NCBI GenBank assembly: GCA_946481315.1
Contig: CAMLMH010000007.1
Coordinates: forward strand, 120,855-184,854
DNA length: 64,000 bases
Direction: 5' to 3'
DNA from: an uncultured Bacteriovorax sp.
GTDB lineage: Bacteria; Bdellovibrionota; Bacteriovoracia; Bacteriovoracales; Bacteriovoracaceae
The notes beneath the pieces are model-generated. The model saw only the letters and a list, made by a program, of their open reading frames with translations. It was not told the origin of the DNA and searched no databases. Positions within the stretch are counted from its first letter, which is position 1. The number at the start of each line of letters is the position of its first letter. This document shows positions 51,771 to 60,863 of the stretch, one piece after another. Made by a program: the position numbers and the translations under genes.

Positions 51771-52742
51771 TCAGACGAGATTTTTGAAATACTCCGCAGT
51801 CTGTCTGATTCCCTGTTCAAAACTCACGACGGGAGCAAAGTCAGAAAAACTCTGCAGCCGGGTGATGTCCGGTTTTCTTCTTTTCGGATCATCAGTCGGA
51901 AGAGGCATGAAAACAATTTTCGATGAACTTCCTAAAACTCTTATGATGGTTTCGGCCGTTTCCAGAATCGTGTACTCATCCGGATTACCGACATTCACCG
52001 GCACTGTTACGTCACTCATCAAGACAGTGTGAATGGCCTGAACCATGTCGGTCGAATAACAATAAGAGCGCGTTTGTGATCCATCACCATACACGGTGAT
52101 ATCTTCACCCGCAAGCGCCTGAGTTATGAAGTTCGGAATCACTCTTCCATCATTGGGTCGCATGCGGGGACCATACGTATTAAAAATGCGAACGATCCTG
52201 GTGTCTACCTGATATTTCTTATTATATGTCATCGTAAGAGCTTCAGCAAAACGTTTAGATTCGTCATAACAGGCGCGAGGCCCGACAGGATTGACGTGCC
52301 CCAGGTAATCTTCTGTCTGGGGATGGATCTGCGGATCTCCGTAAACTTCTGATGTTGAGGCTTCCAGAAAAACAGCGTGTTTTTCCTGCGCCAGTTCCAG
52401 CAGTTGCAGAGTTCCCTCAGAATTAACCCGCATGATTTCCAGCGGAATTGCTGCAAAATCGATAGGAGACGCCGGGCTGGCCATGGATAGAATGTAATCA
52501 ATTTTCTGATCCCGGAAATTAGGCAGACGCTCATAAATATTTACTTCATGAAATTCGAAATTTTTATAGCTGGTCAAAATATCGATATTGGATACGGAAC
52601 CTGTGACATAATTGTCGAGCCCGATAACCTGAGCACCGAGATTAAGATAAAATTCACAGAGGGTACTGGGAAGAAATCCGGCCGCACCGGCCACTAAAAA
52701 AGTTTTGCCTTCCAGGCTTGTTGGAAGCAGAACTCTCGCCAT
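51771..52742 (-). CDS. NAD-dependent epimerase/UDP-glucuronate decarboxylase-like
   Basis: A 323-residue SDR-type sugar-nucleotide enzyme. The YxxxK catalytic pair is in ACYDESKRFAE, with STSEVYGDP and IVRIFNTYGPRMRPNDGRVIPNF downstream, the combination typical of UDP-xylose synthase/dTDP-glucose dehydratase-like enzymes. The dinucleotide motif reads VAGAAGFLPS, with Pro where the third Gly of GxxGxxG normally stands, which is unusual. It likely supplies a nucleotide sugar to the glycosyltransferase that follows. The exact product cannot be assigned from sequence alone. Confidence 0.88.
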   Translation of the reverse strand: MARVLLPTSLEGKTFLVAGAAGFLPSTLCEFYLNLGAQVIGLDNYVTGSVSNIDILTSYKNFEFHEVNIYERLPNFRDQKIDYILSMASPASPIDFAAIPLEIMRVNSEGTLQLLELAQEKHAVFLEASTSEVYGDPQIHPQTEDYLGHVNPVGPRACYDESKRFAEALTMTYNKKYQVDTRIVRIFNTYGPRMRPNDGRVIPNFITQALAGEDITVYGDGSQTRSYCYSTDMVQAIHTVLMSDVTVPVNVGNPDEYTILETAETIIRVLGSSSKIVFMPLPTDDPKRRKPDITRLQSFSDFAPVVSFEQGIRQTAEYFKNLV

Positions 52743-52766
52743 GATAAACTCCTGATGATTTTTGAA

Positions 52767-53672
52767 TCAATAATTTTTCAACTGAATGACTGCCCCTGAT
52801 CCGATGAGGATTACAGCGCCCAGCAATTGAACTGGTAGAAGTTTAGCATCTAAAAAGACCCAGTTGATAGCCACAGCACTAAATGGAAAGAACATTTCAG
52901 CAAGGGCCGTGACTCGGGCCGAAATAATTTTTAGACCTTTGTAATAGAAATACATTCCCATGAGTCCTGAGAGAAGAACCATGGCCAGGATTTTTCCATA
53001 AACAGCAAAATTCCAGTCGAGATTAAACCCACCGAATTGTGTTACCAGATAAAACGCCATGAAACCAAAACCGGTTATGAAACGGCCACCCATTATTTGC
53101 ATCTCATCAAAACCCTGTCCGGTTAATTTTTTACCAAAGACAGTAGAAGCCCCCCAGCTGACTACGGCGATAAGAGTCAAAGTGTATCCTTTTAGCGCAA
53201 CTGGTCCTAACAGAGCGGGTGTCAAATCCAGGCTGGATAACCCAGGTAATATGTCCGGAGAAGAGATGAGGAATCCACCCAATAATGAAAGCGTGCCCCA
53301 GAAATAAAAAGGTGGTTTGGTTTTTTCTCCCAGGAAGATCCGGGCCCCTAATATGGCCACAATCGGTTGTAGCTTCTGCAGCAATATCACCAGCGAGGGG
53401 TTAATCAGCATAAAGGCCTTGGTAAAACACAATGTCCCGATGGCCGAACCACACACACCAATGATGAGAAAATAAATAATGGTGGAGAGCTTAATGTCCC
53501 CTATTTTTTTCGTTTGTTTAAATAGAACGGGGATAAAAATAGCAGAGAGAAAGAGATGTTCGACAAAAACGATTTTTTCAGCTGAGACTCCGCTTCCTAG
53601 TAACGGATAGCGAATGAGCGTATCAATTGCCCACAGAAGACCGGCCAGAACAATACAAAAAAAACCTATCAC
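52767..53672 (-). CDS. EamA/DMT family transporter
   Basis: A 301-residue membrane protein with ten predicted helices in two EamA repeats, the first starting IGFFCIVLAGLLWAIDTLIRYPLL. The start is GTG at 53672, preceded by AAGGGCGAG; a longer frame to 53738 would run into the divergent NAD synthetase gene. The motif LLQKLQPIVAILGARIFLGEK and the second-half LAEMFFPFSAVAINWVFLD are typical. DMT exporters move metabolites such as amino acids or nucleotide sugars; next to a sugar locus (24 bases upstream of the epimerase gene) the latter is possible. Confidence 0.85.
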   Translation of the reverse strand: MIGFFCIVLAGLLWAIDTLIRYPLLGSGVSAEKIVFVEHLFLSAIFIPVLFKQTKKIGDIKLSTIIYFLIIGVCGSAIGTLCFTKAFMLINPSLVILLQKLQPIVAILGARIFLGEKTKPPFYFWGTLSLLGGFLISSPDILPGLSSLDLTPALLGPVALKGYTLTLIAVVSWGASTVFGKKLTGQGFDEMQIMGGRFITGFGFMAFYLVTQFGGFNLDWNFAVYGKILAMVLLSGLMGMYFYYKGLKIISARVTALAEMFFPFSAVAINWVFLDAKLLPVQLLGAVILIGSGAVIQLKNY

Positions 53673-53732
53673 GAATCTCGCCCTTTGGGGTATTATTTGA
53701 ATCGAGACCAATTTATCAAGGCGCCACCGTTC

Positions 53733-55487
53733 ATGCAATTAAATCTTCATCAAACCCATCACGAAATCGCCGACTTCGAGGGTGTATTCCGGTATCTCAC
53801 AACTACCTTTCAGCGTCCGAAGAGCGGACTACACATTTTTCCTGAATTGTTCACTACCGGATATCCATTGCAGGATCTGGTTCTTAAAAAAAGTTTTATC
53901 GATGATTACTTAGCCTTCCTTGAAGATCTCTCTTCCTGGTCAGAATTGCAGCTTAAGTCAGCTGAAGGCGAAGAACTGGCCTTGATTCTGGGTGGGCTTC
54001 AATATGAATTTGATAATCTGGGATGGCCAACGCAAATTGAAAACGTGATGTATCTACTCCGTCCCGGAAAGAAACTGGAATGGCTCTACACCAAACAGCT
54101 GCTTCCCAATTACGATATTTACGATGAAAAAAAATATTTTACTCCCGGCCATGCTCCCGGTCTTTTTACTTTCGCGGGAAAAACTATAGGGTTGCTGATC
54201 TGTGAAGATATGTGGTTTGCCCATTTGCATGAACAGGATCCGGTAGAAGGTCTGGCCCACGCACTTGAGCAGTCTGGTAAAAAATGTGATGTCGTGATTA
54301 ATATTTCTGCCAGTCCTTATCATCTGGGTAAATTTGATTTGCGGGTGAATCGCGCCAGAGAAATATCCCAGAAACTGAAAGCCCCGTTTGTTTACGTCAA
54401 TCGCGTAGGAGCTGAAGATGAAATCCTGTTTGACGGACAAAGTTTTGTTGTCAATGGATTTGATGTGAGTAAAAAAGGGCCGCGCTTCAAATCAGGTATA
54501 GTGACTTATGATCTGGAAAAATGGAAAGAGCCGATTCGGGATAATCTTCGTCCGTCTCATCCATATGCTAATGGCTGGGCGACTATTTTTACAACCCGAC
54601 TTTCACCGGACACATTGAAGCTGACAAAACTTTCCGATGAAGAGTGTGAGGAAATTGTTGAGGCCCTACTTCTGGGCATTCGGGATTATACCGAAAAAAA
54701 CGGCATGATAAAATTTACCATTGCCCTATCAGGAGGAATGGATTCTTCGCTTGTTCTCACTCTGCTTTATCTTCTTCAAAAGCAGACTTCCATTGAAATT
54801 GAAGCTGTTTTCCTTCCGGGACTTTTTTCTAGTTCACTCAGTTTTGATTTAAGCTATGACCTCTGTCGCAATCTGGGGATTAAATTAACATCGATGCCAA
54901 TTAAGTTCATTCACTCCACTATTAAATCCAGCTATCGTGATAATTTCGGACAGGAACTTCTTGGTGTGGCAGACGAAAATATTCAGTCGCGCTTAAGAGG
55001 TGCTCTGATTTACATGCGCAGTAATTCTGTCAATTCGGTTGTTCTCAACACATCCAATAAATCAGAACTGGCCGTTGGCTATTCCACCATCTATGGTGAC
55101 AGTGTTGGCGCACTCTCCGTTTTGGGTGATCTCTGGAAGTCAGAAGTCTTTCAAATCGCTGAGTGGATTAACCGTGAGCATGGTGGGCTTATACCGGAAG
55201 AGGTTATAAAAAGACCCCCTTCTGCAGAATTACGGGAAAATCAGGAAGATGCTCACTCCCTTCCTCCCTATGATCGTCTGGACCCTCTGCTGGAAGCCCT
55301 GCTGTCTTCCCGCTTTTCCACGGATGATTTGATTAAAAAGGGCCATCGAAAAGACGAGGTCCTAAAAGTTCATCAACTTTTAACTAAATCAGAGTATAAA
55401 CGAAAGCAATTTTGCCCTATACTAAAAGTGAAGCCAAAAAGTTTTGGTTTCGGACACCGGGTTCCAATCAGTAAAAAAATGCTCTAA
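53733..55487 (+). CDS. nadE: Glutamine-dependent NAD+ synthetase
   Basis: A 584-residue two-domain enzyme from the ATG at 53733 (AAGGCG upstream); a frame from 53685 would add 16 untypical residues. The N-terminal nitrilase-like amidase has Glu in IFPELFTTGYP, Lys in IYDEKKYFTPG and nucleophile Cys about 157 in LLICEDMW. The C-terminal synthetase has the PP-loop ALSGGMDSSLVL (Ser about 333) and VLNTSNKSELAVGYSTIYGDSVGALSVLGDLWKS. It converts deamido-NAD to NAD using glutamine and ATP. A histone-like gene follows 22 bases later. Confidence 0.95.
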   Translation: MQLNLHQTHHEIADFEGVFRYLTTTFQRPKSGLHIFPELFTTGYPLQDLVLKKSFIDDYLAFLEDLSSWSELQLKSAEGEELALILGGLQYEFDNLGWPTQIENVMYLLRPGKKLEWLYTKQLLPNYDIYDEKKYFTPGHAPGLFTFAGKTIGLLICEDMWFAHLHEQDPVEGLAHALEQSGKKCDVVINISASPYHLGKFDLRVNRAREISQKLKAPFVYVNRVGAEDEILFDGQSFVVNGFDVSKKGPRFKSGIVTYDLEKWKEPIRDNLRPSHPYANGWATIFTTRLSPDTLKLTKLSDEECEEIVEALLLGIRDYTEKNGMIKFTIALSGGMDSSLVLTLLYLLQKQTSIEIEAVFLPGLFSSSLSFDLSYDLCRNLGIKLTSMPIKFIHSTIKSSYRDNFGQELLGVADENIQSRLRGALIYMRSNSVNSVVLNTSNKSELAVGYSTIYGDSVGALSVLGDLWKSEVFQIAEWINREHGGLIPEEVIKRPPSAELRENQEDAHSLPPYDRLDPLLEALLSSRFSTDDLIKKGHRKDEVLKVHQLLTKSEYKRKQFCPILKVKPKSFGFGHRVPISKKML

Positions 55488-55509
55488 CAATACTTCAGGA
55501 GAAACGAGA

Positions 55510-55839
55510 ATGGACAAGAAACAACTGCTCAAATCATTTCAGGACTTAAAATCAGAAATCGAGAAGCTAAGAAAAAAACACCTGGCACAGGGACTTGTTT
55601 CTAAATTTCAGGCTGAAAAGAGAAACCTGGAAAAGAAAATTGAAAAAACTGTCCAAGTCGAAGTGAAAAAGGCACGCAAGTTTCTGGATGAGCAGAAAAA
55701 AGAGCTAAATAAGATTCAAAAGAAAGTTGAATCTGTCATGAAGAAAAAAGTGACGAAGAAAACGGCCCGCAAAACGACCAAAAAAGCTCCGGCCGCTGCA
55801 AAGTCAACTAAGAAGACAACAAAAAAAGCGCAAGCTTAA
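55510..55839 (+). CDS. Histone-H1-like basic coiled-coil protein
   Basis: A 109-residue, very lysine-rich protein from the ATG at 55510 (AGGAGAAACGAGA upstream). Residues 1-80 are a charged amphipathic helix or coiled coil (LKSEIEKLRKKHLAQG, FQAEKRNLEKKIEK), and the last 30 residues are a Lys/Ala/Thr tail (KKVTKKTARKTTKKAPAAAKSTKK) as in eukaryotic H1 and bacterial H1-like proteins. It is predicted to bind DNA without sequence preference and affect nucleoid structure, perhaps during the cell-cycle switch of a predator; that is inference. A strong terminator follows. Confidence 0.75.
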   Translation: MDKKQLLKSFQDLKSEIEKLRKKHLAQGLVSKFQAEKRNLEKKIEKTVQVEVKKARKFLDEQKKELNKIQKKVESVMKKKVTKKTARKTTKKAPAAAKSTKKTTKKAQA

Positions 55840-55849
55840 TAGATTTACC

Positions 55850-55882
55850 GGGGCACATATTAAAAAATGTGCCCCTGTTTTA
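55850..55882. terminator. Intrinsic terminator after histone-like gene
   Basis: Perfect 9-bp stem GGGGCACAT (55850-55858) and ATGTGCCCC (55867-55875) followed by TGTTTTA. It lies between the convergent histone-like and metallophosphoesterase genes. Confidence 0.85.
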
Positions 55883-56959
55883 CAAGGCCGACACTTCTTC
55901 GCGATACGGTTTCCAGGTTCCCTGCCAGAGATTCATTGATCCGTTTAGCAACTGCCTTCTCTCTTTATCCACTCTGATCTGCACATAAGTGAATTTAGTC
56001 GATGTTTCCATCTGGCCTGCGTCGAGTTGTGGAATCATGTTCCAGGTTCCCGTGTTGAAATAATATTTGTTCTCTGGAAACCTCAGCCACTCCTGAACGT
56101 GAGTGTGTCCCATGACCACTGTATGCACACCGGGATTTCGTCGGAGAATGGCCTTGGCCTTCTTACCGTAAAGAGGATAAATAGTAATTTGCTTCAAGAT
56201 TGATAGGGTCGTCTTAAAATTGCGATTCTGTTTAATATACTCATCAAAATTACTCTGAATCAAATAGCGACAGACCTGAAAACTCATCTTCCAGAAGAAA
56301 GCAAAATCATAAAAGAAACACCACTTCACGTAACTCGAAAGCGGACGAACTTTATCAATATTGGGACGGTCTTTTCGCAAAACAGGAAGAAGGTTGATAC
56401 AAAATAATGTTCCCCAAGGAAGATTTAGAATCATTTTACCGTTAGGTCCTTCCATGAAATATTTATCACCGGGAACGGTGTTTATCACCTCAAAGCGATG
56501 TCCGTGTTCAATGTGTACACCATAAATATTGGCCTCAAAACAAAACTCGAGTTCTTCACCAACGTAACGTCTCAGGGCATTTTGTGCCTCTTTGAATGCC
56601 ATGCCTGAATCGTGATTACCTATAACATAAGTTATTTTTTTACCAGGTGAACGGATAAAGCGTCTCAGTCCCTCAAAAAATTTTGGATGACCTTTCACGA
56701 TGGCATCAATGGCACGCACGGTGACATCATCATCAATGATACTGGTGAATACCCCATCTACATCAATTTGAATCAGGTTGAGAATGTCGCCGTTTAAGAC
56801 AAGATGAACATCTGACTTTTCATAATCACCTTTTGAATAATAATCACAGAAGTCATAAAATTTTTCGTCTTCTAAAAAATCTTCCAGAAGATTGAGTTGT
56901 CCGTTGGAAAGAAACTTTCCCTTACCCAGATGAAGGTCAGACAGAATTAAAACGATCAT
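55880..56959 (-). CDS. Calcineurin-like metallophosphoesterase (LpxH-like)
   Basis: A 359-residue protein with the full two-metal phosphoesterase set: LILSDLHLGKG, VLNGDILNL, VIGNHDSGM, HIEHGHRFEV and VMGHTHVQEW. The order and the C-terminal length resemble UDP-2,3-diacylglucosamine hydrolases or related LpxH-like enzymes, but the insert (about residues 160-260) is longer than in LpxH. The substrate cannot be assigned. Last gene of a three-gene operon; overlaps the diguanylate cyclase gene by ATGA. A phosphoesterase beside a cyclase might relate to nucleotide signalling, but this is only context. Confidence 0.85.
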   Translation of the reverse strand: MIVLILSDLHLGKGKFLSNGQLNLLEDFLEDEKFYDFCDYYSKGDYEKSDVHLVLNGDILNLIQIDVDGVFTSIIDDDVTVRAIDAIVKGHPKFFEGLRRFIRSPGKKITYVIGNHDSGMAFKEAQNALRRYVGEELEFCFEANIYGVHIEHGHRFEVINTVPGDKYFMEGPNGKMILNLPWGTLFCINLLPVLRKDRPNIDKVRPLSSYVKWCFFYDFAFFWKMSFQVCRYLIQSNFDEYIKQNRNFKTTLSILKQITIYPLYGKKAKAILRRNPGVHTVVMGHTHVQEWLRFPENKYYFNTGTWNMIPQLDAGQMETSTKFTYVQIRVDKERRQLLNGSMNLWQGTWKPYREEVSAL

Positions 56960-57966
56960 AATGCATTCTTGGGAAGAACGGCCTTTTTCAGGCTCGTTTT
57001 AAAAACATCCTGAGTGTTGAAGACAACGCCTCTGCCGGACTCTTTGGCTTCATACATCATCCGGTCTGCGATTGAGAGAATTTCTTCGGCATTTTTTGCA
57101 TCTGTCGGAAATTCGGCCACGCCGATAGAAACACTGAGACGGACAATTTTTGGTTCATCTTTACTGTTAACGTCGTATTCCCGCTCTTTAATTTTACTGA
57201 GAATACGTTCGCCAACAATTTTACCGGCGCTGGCATCAGAATTAACCAGAATAATAACGAATTCATCACCACCATACCGATAGCTGATATCCGAGTCCCT
57301 TAGCAGAGATTTTATTTCTTTTGCCACGCTTTCCAGAAGTTTTGTTCCGACTAAGTGCCCGTAAGTATCATTAACTTTCTTAAAGTAATCGATATCAACA
57401 AACAAAACACAGAACGGCTCCTGCTCTTTTTGAAAACGGTCTGCTAACATTGCCAGATCTTTGTAGAGCTTACGTTGATTATAAAGTCCGGTGACATCAT
57501 CAACGTGAATCAAAGCATGGGCCTTATTTAGTTCTTCTGTGCGCTCTATAATGCGCATTTGGGTCTGGGAAAACTGTGATAAATAACGTAACAGTTCTGT
57601 AGAGAGATCCTGTGGGCCGGAAAAAATGGCAAAATAAAACTGATTGCCTTTAGTTCCAAGATTGAGGAAAAAGTAAAAGCACTCTTCTACTTTAAGGCTC
57701 ATACAATGCAGGTTTTTTATATTGTCCCTTTTCATCATGACTTCTTCAATGATGGTTGGACTATAAAGCTGAAGCCGGTCATTTTTCCCAAAAACCGAAC
57801 GACATTTCTTTAGCTCCAGCCGCGGAATTTTGTTTTGAATTGAATAAACCAATAAGGGCCGTACTAAAAATTCCCGGGCAAGAAAACTCTCCAGATAAGT
57901 CAGCATCTTCTTTTCATTTTCAAAAAGAGGAACATCAGAAAGAAAGTTGATCAGCTCATCATTCAT
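56956..57966 (-). CDS. GGDEF diguanylate cyclase
   Basis: A 336-residue protein. The N-terminal about 130 residues look like a small GAF-like sensor fold; the C-terminus is a GGDEF domain with intact YRYGGDEFVI (GG at about 232) and an RDSD inhibitory-site motif five residues upstream, so product feedback is expected. DVTGLYNQRKLYKDL marks the domain start. It makes c-di-GMP from GTP, controlling motility or predation transitions in this group. Coupled by ATGA to the phosphoesterase and 2 bases after the coiled-coil gene. Confidence 0.92.
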   Translation of the reverse strand: MNDELINFLSDVPLFENEKKMLTYLESFLAREFLVRPLLVYSIQNKIPRLELKKCRSVFGKNDRLQLYSPTIIEEVMMKRDNIKNLHCMSLKVEECFYFFLNLGTKGNQFYFAIFSGPQDLSTELLRYLSQFSQTQMRIIERTEELNKAHALIHVDDVTGLYNQRKLYKDLAMLADRFQKEQEPFCVLFVDIDYFKKVNDTYGHLVGTKLLESVAKEIKSLLRDSDISYRYGGDEFVIILVNSDASAGKIVGERILSKIKEREYDVNSKDEPKIVRLSVSIGVAEFPTDAKNAEEILSIADRMMYEAKESGRGVVFNTQDVFKTSLKKAVLPKNAL

Positions 57967-57968
57967 GC

Positions 57969-59627
57969 TTAATTTTTTTCCGTGGAAGGAACATCCTCTT
58001 TTACTAGTTCGATATCCTCTTCAAGATTTTTTATGGAATTACGCAATGTCCGCATGATCTTGTTAAGTTTATCCTCAAGCTTACGTTTATCTTCATTAGA
58101 ACGCTGCTCTTTCATCGATGCATTTTCCATATTGAATTCCAGGGCATCAATTTTTCGGCGTAACTCCAGGATCTTCTGATCACGGCTGTGCACCTGGGAG
58201 TCGATATCCATTGACAGCATTTCCAGCTTGCTTTCCAGCTCTTTCTCTCTCAGTTTTACCTGGTTATAGTCAATACGCACTTTTTGCTCGAGCTTTTCCC
58301 GGCGCATTTCCGACTGTCGCGCCTGCTCGATGGCCATGGCTTTCTTTTCTTCACTCAAGGTCAGACGATATTTCATGTCTTCGAGCTCTACCATATGGCG
58401 TTTACGCAAGATGGAAATTTCTATTTTAGCTTCGTCTAATCCCGCTTTCAAAGTAAGATTGTCCTGCTCGAGTTCCTTGTAATCTGCTTTCATCTGTTTA
58501 ATCTGGGCCAGGAGTTCTTCCCGCTCTTCACGCATCTGACGAATCGTAGCATGAAAACGAACAGAGTCTTCATCACTCATTCGTTCTGTCCGCACTTCTT
58601 CATAATGAACATGGGTGTCTTTTGCTGCAACTGGTTCAGGACGGGCAACTGCTTCGGCCATCATGCGCGGAGCTGCTGCAACCTGAGTCGCCTCTGCTGT
58701 TTCGGCAAGTGGATCAACGAAAAATTCTCCGGTTGAATCGCTGTTAAAAGCACTGCTACGAGGAGAAATCTGAGTGGTAAAAGAGTCACCGGTAGTATCC
58801 AGACTATCAAGATCAAAACCATCTGCAGTTGTGCCGTCTACATCGGCCATTTTGCTGATGTCGAATTCCTGGGTTCCGTCCAGGTTTTTAGGAGCAACAA
58901 TGTCTTTGATTGTCAGTTCTATGTTTGCCTTTGCTTCTTCTGTGCTCATTAAATCGGCGCTGGAATCACTAGTCGGGAGTGTGAAACCAGGATCTGATTT
59001 TTGATCAGAGATGACTGCACCTGAACTGTCCTCCAGGCTGAATGATTCCAGGTCTACTTTGGACAATGTCGAAGAATCAAGAATAATTGTTTTCTGAGTA
59101 TCTTCTGCAAATTCAGAGTTAAAGGTTTCGACGTCAAAACCACCGATTTCATCAGTGCCGTCCATAGTGCCTAAATCCAGGCCGCCAGTCGGCTCAGAGA
59201 ATGTCGCCGCCGGTGCGGCAGTAGAATTTTTTTCCGGAACCATATCGTCAACTGCATTAAAATCCAGGTCAAAATCCAGTCCAGATTCATCGGCTGCAGG
59301 AACTTCTGCCAGTTTTATTTGTCCGGTATTGGACGAACTTTTAGTTTCCGGAATGGCGGGAATATCACTTTGCAGCTCATTTTCAATGGTGAAGTCGAGA
59401 TCAATAACGGGCAACTCTGCCGATTCTTTTTTTGAAGCTCCAGAGCTCATTTCCATATCTCCCATGTCAGAAGTTGTATCCATATACATGGATACACTTC
59501 CAGATTGCGTGTCATCGGCGGTCTTCTTTTTTACCTGAGCGGCGGTAAAGACAAGATCAAACTTGCGCTGGACTCGCTGATTAATCTGATCAGCGGAATC
59601 TGAATTTCCTTTTTTGATCGCACTCAT
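57969..59627 (-). CDS. Acidic/disordered protein with long C-terminal coiled coil
   Basis: A 552-residue cytoplasmic protein. Residues 1-330 are acidic and low-complexity, with repeated short motifs such as PVIDLDFTIENELQ, GLDFDLDFN and TQEFDISKM separated by Ser/Thr-rich linkers, typical of disordered hub regions. Residues about 345-540 form a continuous coiled coil (MREEREELLAQIKQMKADY, RRKIDALEFNMEN). No catalytic motif. It could be a scaffold for the co-encoded diguanylate cyclase, comparable in architecture to polarity or motility hub proteins, but I recognise no family. First gene of the operon; 2 bases before the cyclase. Confidence 0.7.
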   Translation of the reverse strand: MSAIKKGNSDSADQINQRVQRKFDLVFTAAQVKKKTADDTQSGSVSMYMDTTSDMGDMEMSSGASKKESAELPVIDLDFTIENELQSDIPAIPETKSSSNTGQIKLAEVPAADESGLDFDLDFNAVDDMVPEKNSTAAPAATFSEPTGGLDLGTMDGTDEIGGFDVETFNSEFAEDTQKTIILDSSTLSKVDLESFSLEDSSGAVISDQKSDPGFTLPTSDSSADLMSTEEAKANIELTIKDIVAPKNLDGTQEFDISKMADVDGTTADGFDLDSLDTTGDSFTTQISPRSSAFNSDSTGEFFVDPLAETAEATQVAAAPRMMAEAVARPEPVAAKDTHVHYEEVRTERMSDEDSVRFHATIRQMREEREELLAQIKQMKADYKELEQDNLTLKAGLDEAKIEISILRKRHMVELEDMKYRLTLSEEKKAMAIEQARQSEMRREKLEQKVRIDYNQVKLREKELESKLEMLSMDIDSQVHSRDQKILELRRKIDALEFNMENASMKEQRSNEDKRKLEDKLNKIMRTLRNSIKNLEEDIELVKEDVPSTEKN

Positions 59628-59757
59628 GCTTGAACCCTTATCTGAAAATTTTTCGGGAGAAAAATAATATCAGTGTTATTACGGTCTACTTCATTTTAGC
59701 TTATCGGCTGCTGCCCGGAAAAACAGTAGTACTCCCTGCCTAGTAATTTCTTTTAAG

Positions 59758-59786
59758 TTGATCTTAATTTGCACTTTGTCTAAAAT
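59758..59786 (+). promoter_or_regulatory. Candidate sigma-70 promoter of the L,D-transpeptidase operon
   Basis: TTGATC (59758-59763), exactly 17 bases, TAAAAT (59781-59786; five of six consensus). The predicted start of transcription near 59793 fits translation from the ATG at 59836 and rules out the earlier TTG, which is part of the -35 box. Confidence 0.6.
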
Positions 59787-59835
59787 AGACTCAGCTAATA
59801 AGCAAACATACTTGAGCGTTTTGCAGGGTTATTTC

Positions 59836-60858
59836 ATGAAAAAATATTTCTTGGCCATGGCGATTACTTTCACCAACTGTCTTTGTGTTTCTGGTTTTGC
59901 CCAGACTGGTCCCACTGGAAAGGTCTACCCTCAACCACTGCTCATGCTGGATAACTTTTTCGCTCACCACGTTCTCGTTGCTGAAAAATCCACTCACTCT
60001 CTGCACTTATTCAAAAACAATGATGGATATCCGGAGCTAATCAGGAGCTATCAGATGGCCACCGGTAAAAAAAGTGGTGACAAAGAAGCCGAAGGAGATT
60101 TCCGCACCCCTGAAGGTATTTATCAATTCACAGAATTTCTCACTAAAAAACAACTTCTTTCTCAATCCGGGCCTTCAGCGGTAATCTACGGTGCCGGTGC
60201 ATTTGTGACAGACTATCCAAATCCGGTCGATTTGCGTTTAGGTAAAGGCGGATCAGGCATCTGGCTTCACTCTACAAATGACGAAACTAGAATTGACAAA
60301 GGGCTGGACTCCCGTGGATGTTTCGTAACGGCCAACAATGATCTGATTGATGTTTCAAAATATCTGGAGCTCAATAAAACTCCTATCGTAAGCGTGCAGG
60401 ATTTGGTTTATCTGAATGAGAAAACTTTTGAAACTCAGAAAAATGAAATTAAAAAAGTTGTTGATGGCTGGCTTTCGGCCTGGAGAAATAAAGATATTGA
60501 AGCCTATATGAGTTTTTATCATCCGGCAGAATTTAAAGATCAGAAAGGAAATTACGCTCAATACAAAGCATATAAACGAGCTGTTTTTTCGAATCCAGGT
60601 AAAACATCTATCGAACTTAAACATATGTCTATTCTGCAGTCGAAGAATTACGCTGTCGTAACATTCACTCAGGATTATCAATCCAAAACAATTAACGACA
60701 TTGGTAGAAAACTTCTCTATCTTCGCCAGGACGAAGGATATAACTGGAAAATCGTCAGCGAAGTCTGGACAAAAAAAGGTCTGGAAAATATCGATACTCT
60801 GGCCTTTGAACCTTCTCTGCGATTTTTTACGGAAGAAACCGGATCGAAAAGGCAATAA
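59836..60858 (+). CDS. L,D-transpeptidase with C-terminal NTF2-like domain
   Basis: A 340-residue exported protein from the ATG at 59836 with a signal peptide (KYFLAMAITFTNCLCVSGFA). The YkuD catalytic domain spans about residues 35-190 and has His about 145 (WLHSTND) and nucleophile Cys about 162 (DSRGCFVT). It forms 3-3 peptidoglycan cross-links or attaches proteins to peptidoglycan; Bdellovibrio-type predators use many L,D-transpeptidases to remodel prey and own walls. Residues about 205-330 are an NTF2/SnoaL-like domain (VDGWLSAWRNKDIEAYMSFYHP), commonly fused to LD-transpeptidases in this group. It is first in an operon with a membrane coiled-coil protein and a bactofilin. Confidence 0.92.
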   Translation: MKKYFLAMAITFTNCLCVSGFAQTGPTGKVYPQPLLMLDNFFAHHVLVAEKSTHSLHLFKNNDGYPELIRSYQMATGKKSGDKEAEGDFRTPEGIYQFTEFLTKKQLLSQSGPSAVIYGAGAFVTDYPNPVDLRLGKGGSGIWLHSTNDETRIDKGLDSRGCFVTANNDLIDVSKYLELNKTPIVSVQDLVYLNEKTFETQKNEIKKVVDGWLSAWRNKDIEAYMSFYHPAEFKDQKGNYAQYKAYKRAVFSNPGKTSIELKHMSILQSKNYAVVTFTQDYQSKTINDIGRKLLYLRQDEGYNWKIVSEVWTKKGLENIDTLAFEPSLRFFTEETGSKRQ

Positions 60859-60863
60859 TTATT

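Noticed and set aside
60355..60855. 166-codon minus-strand frame opposite the L,D-transpeptidase
   Set aside because: Shadow of the NTF2-like domain region; no independent evidence.
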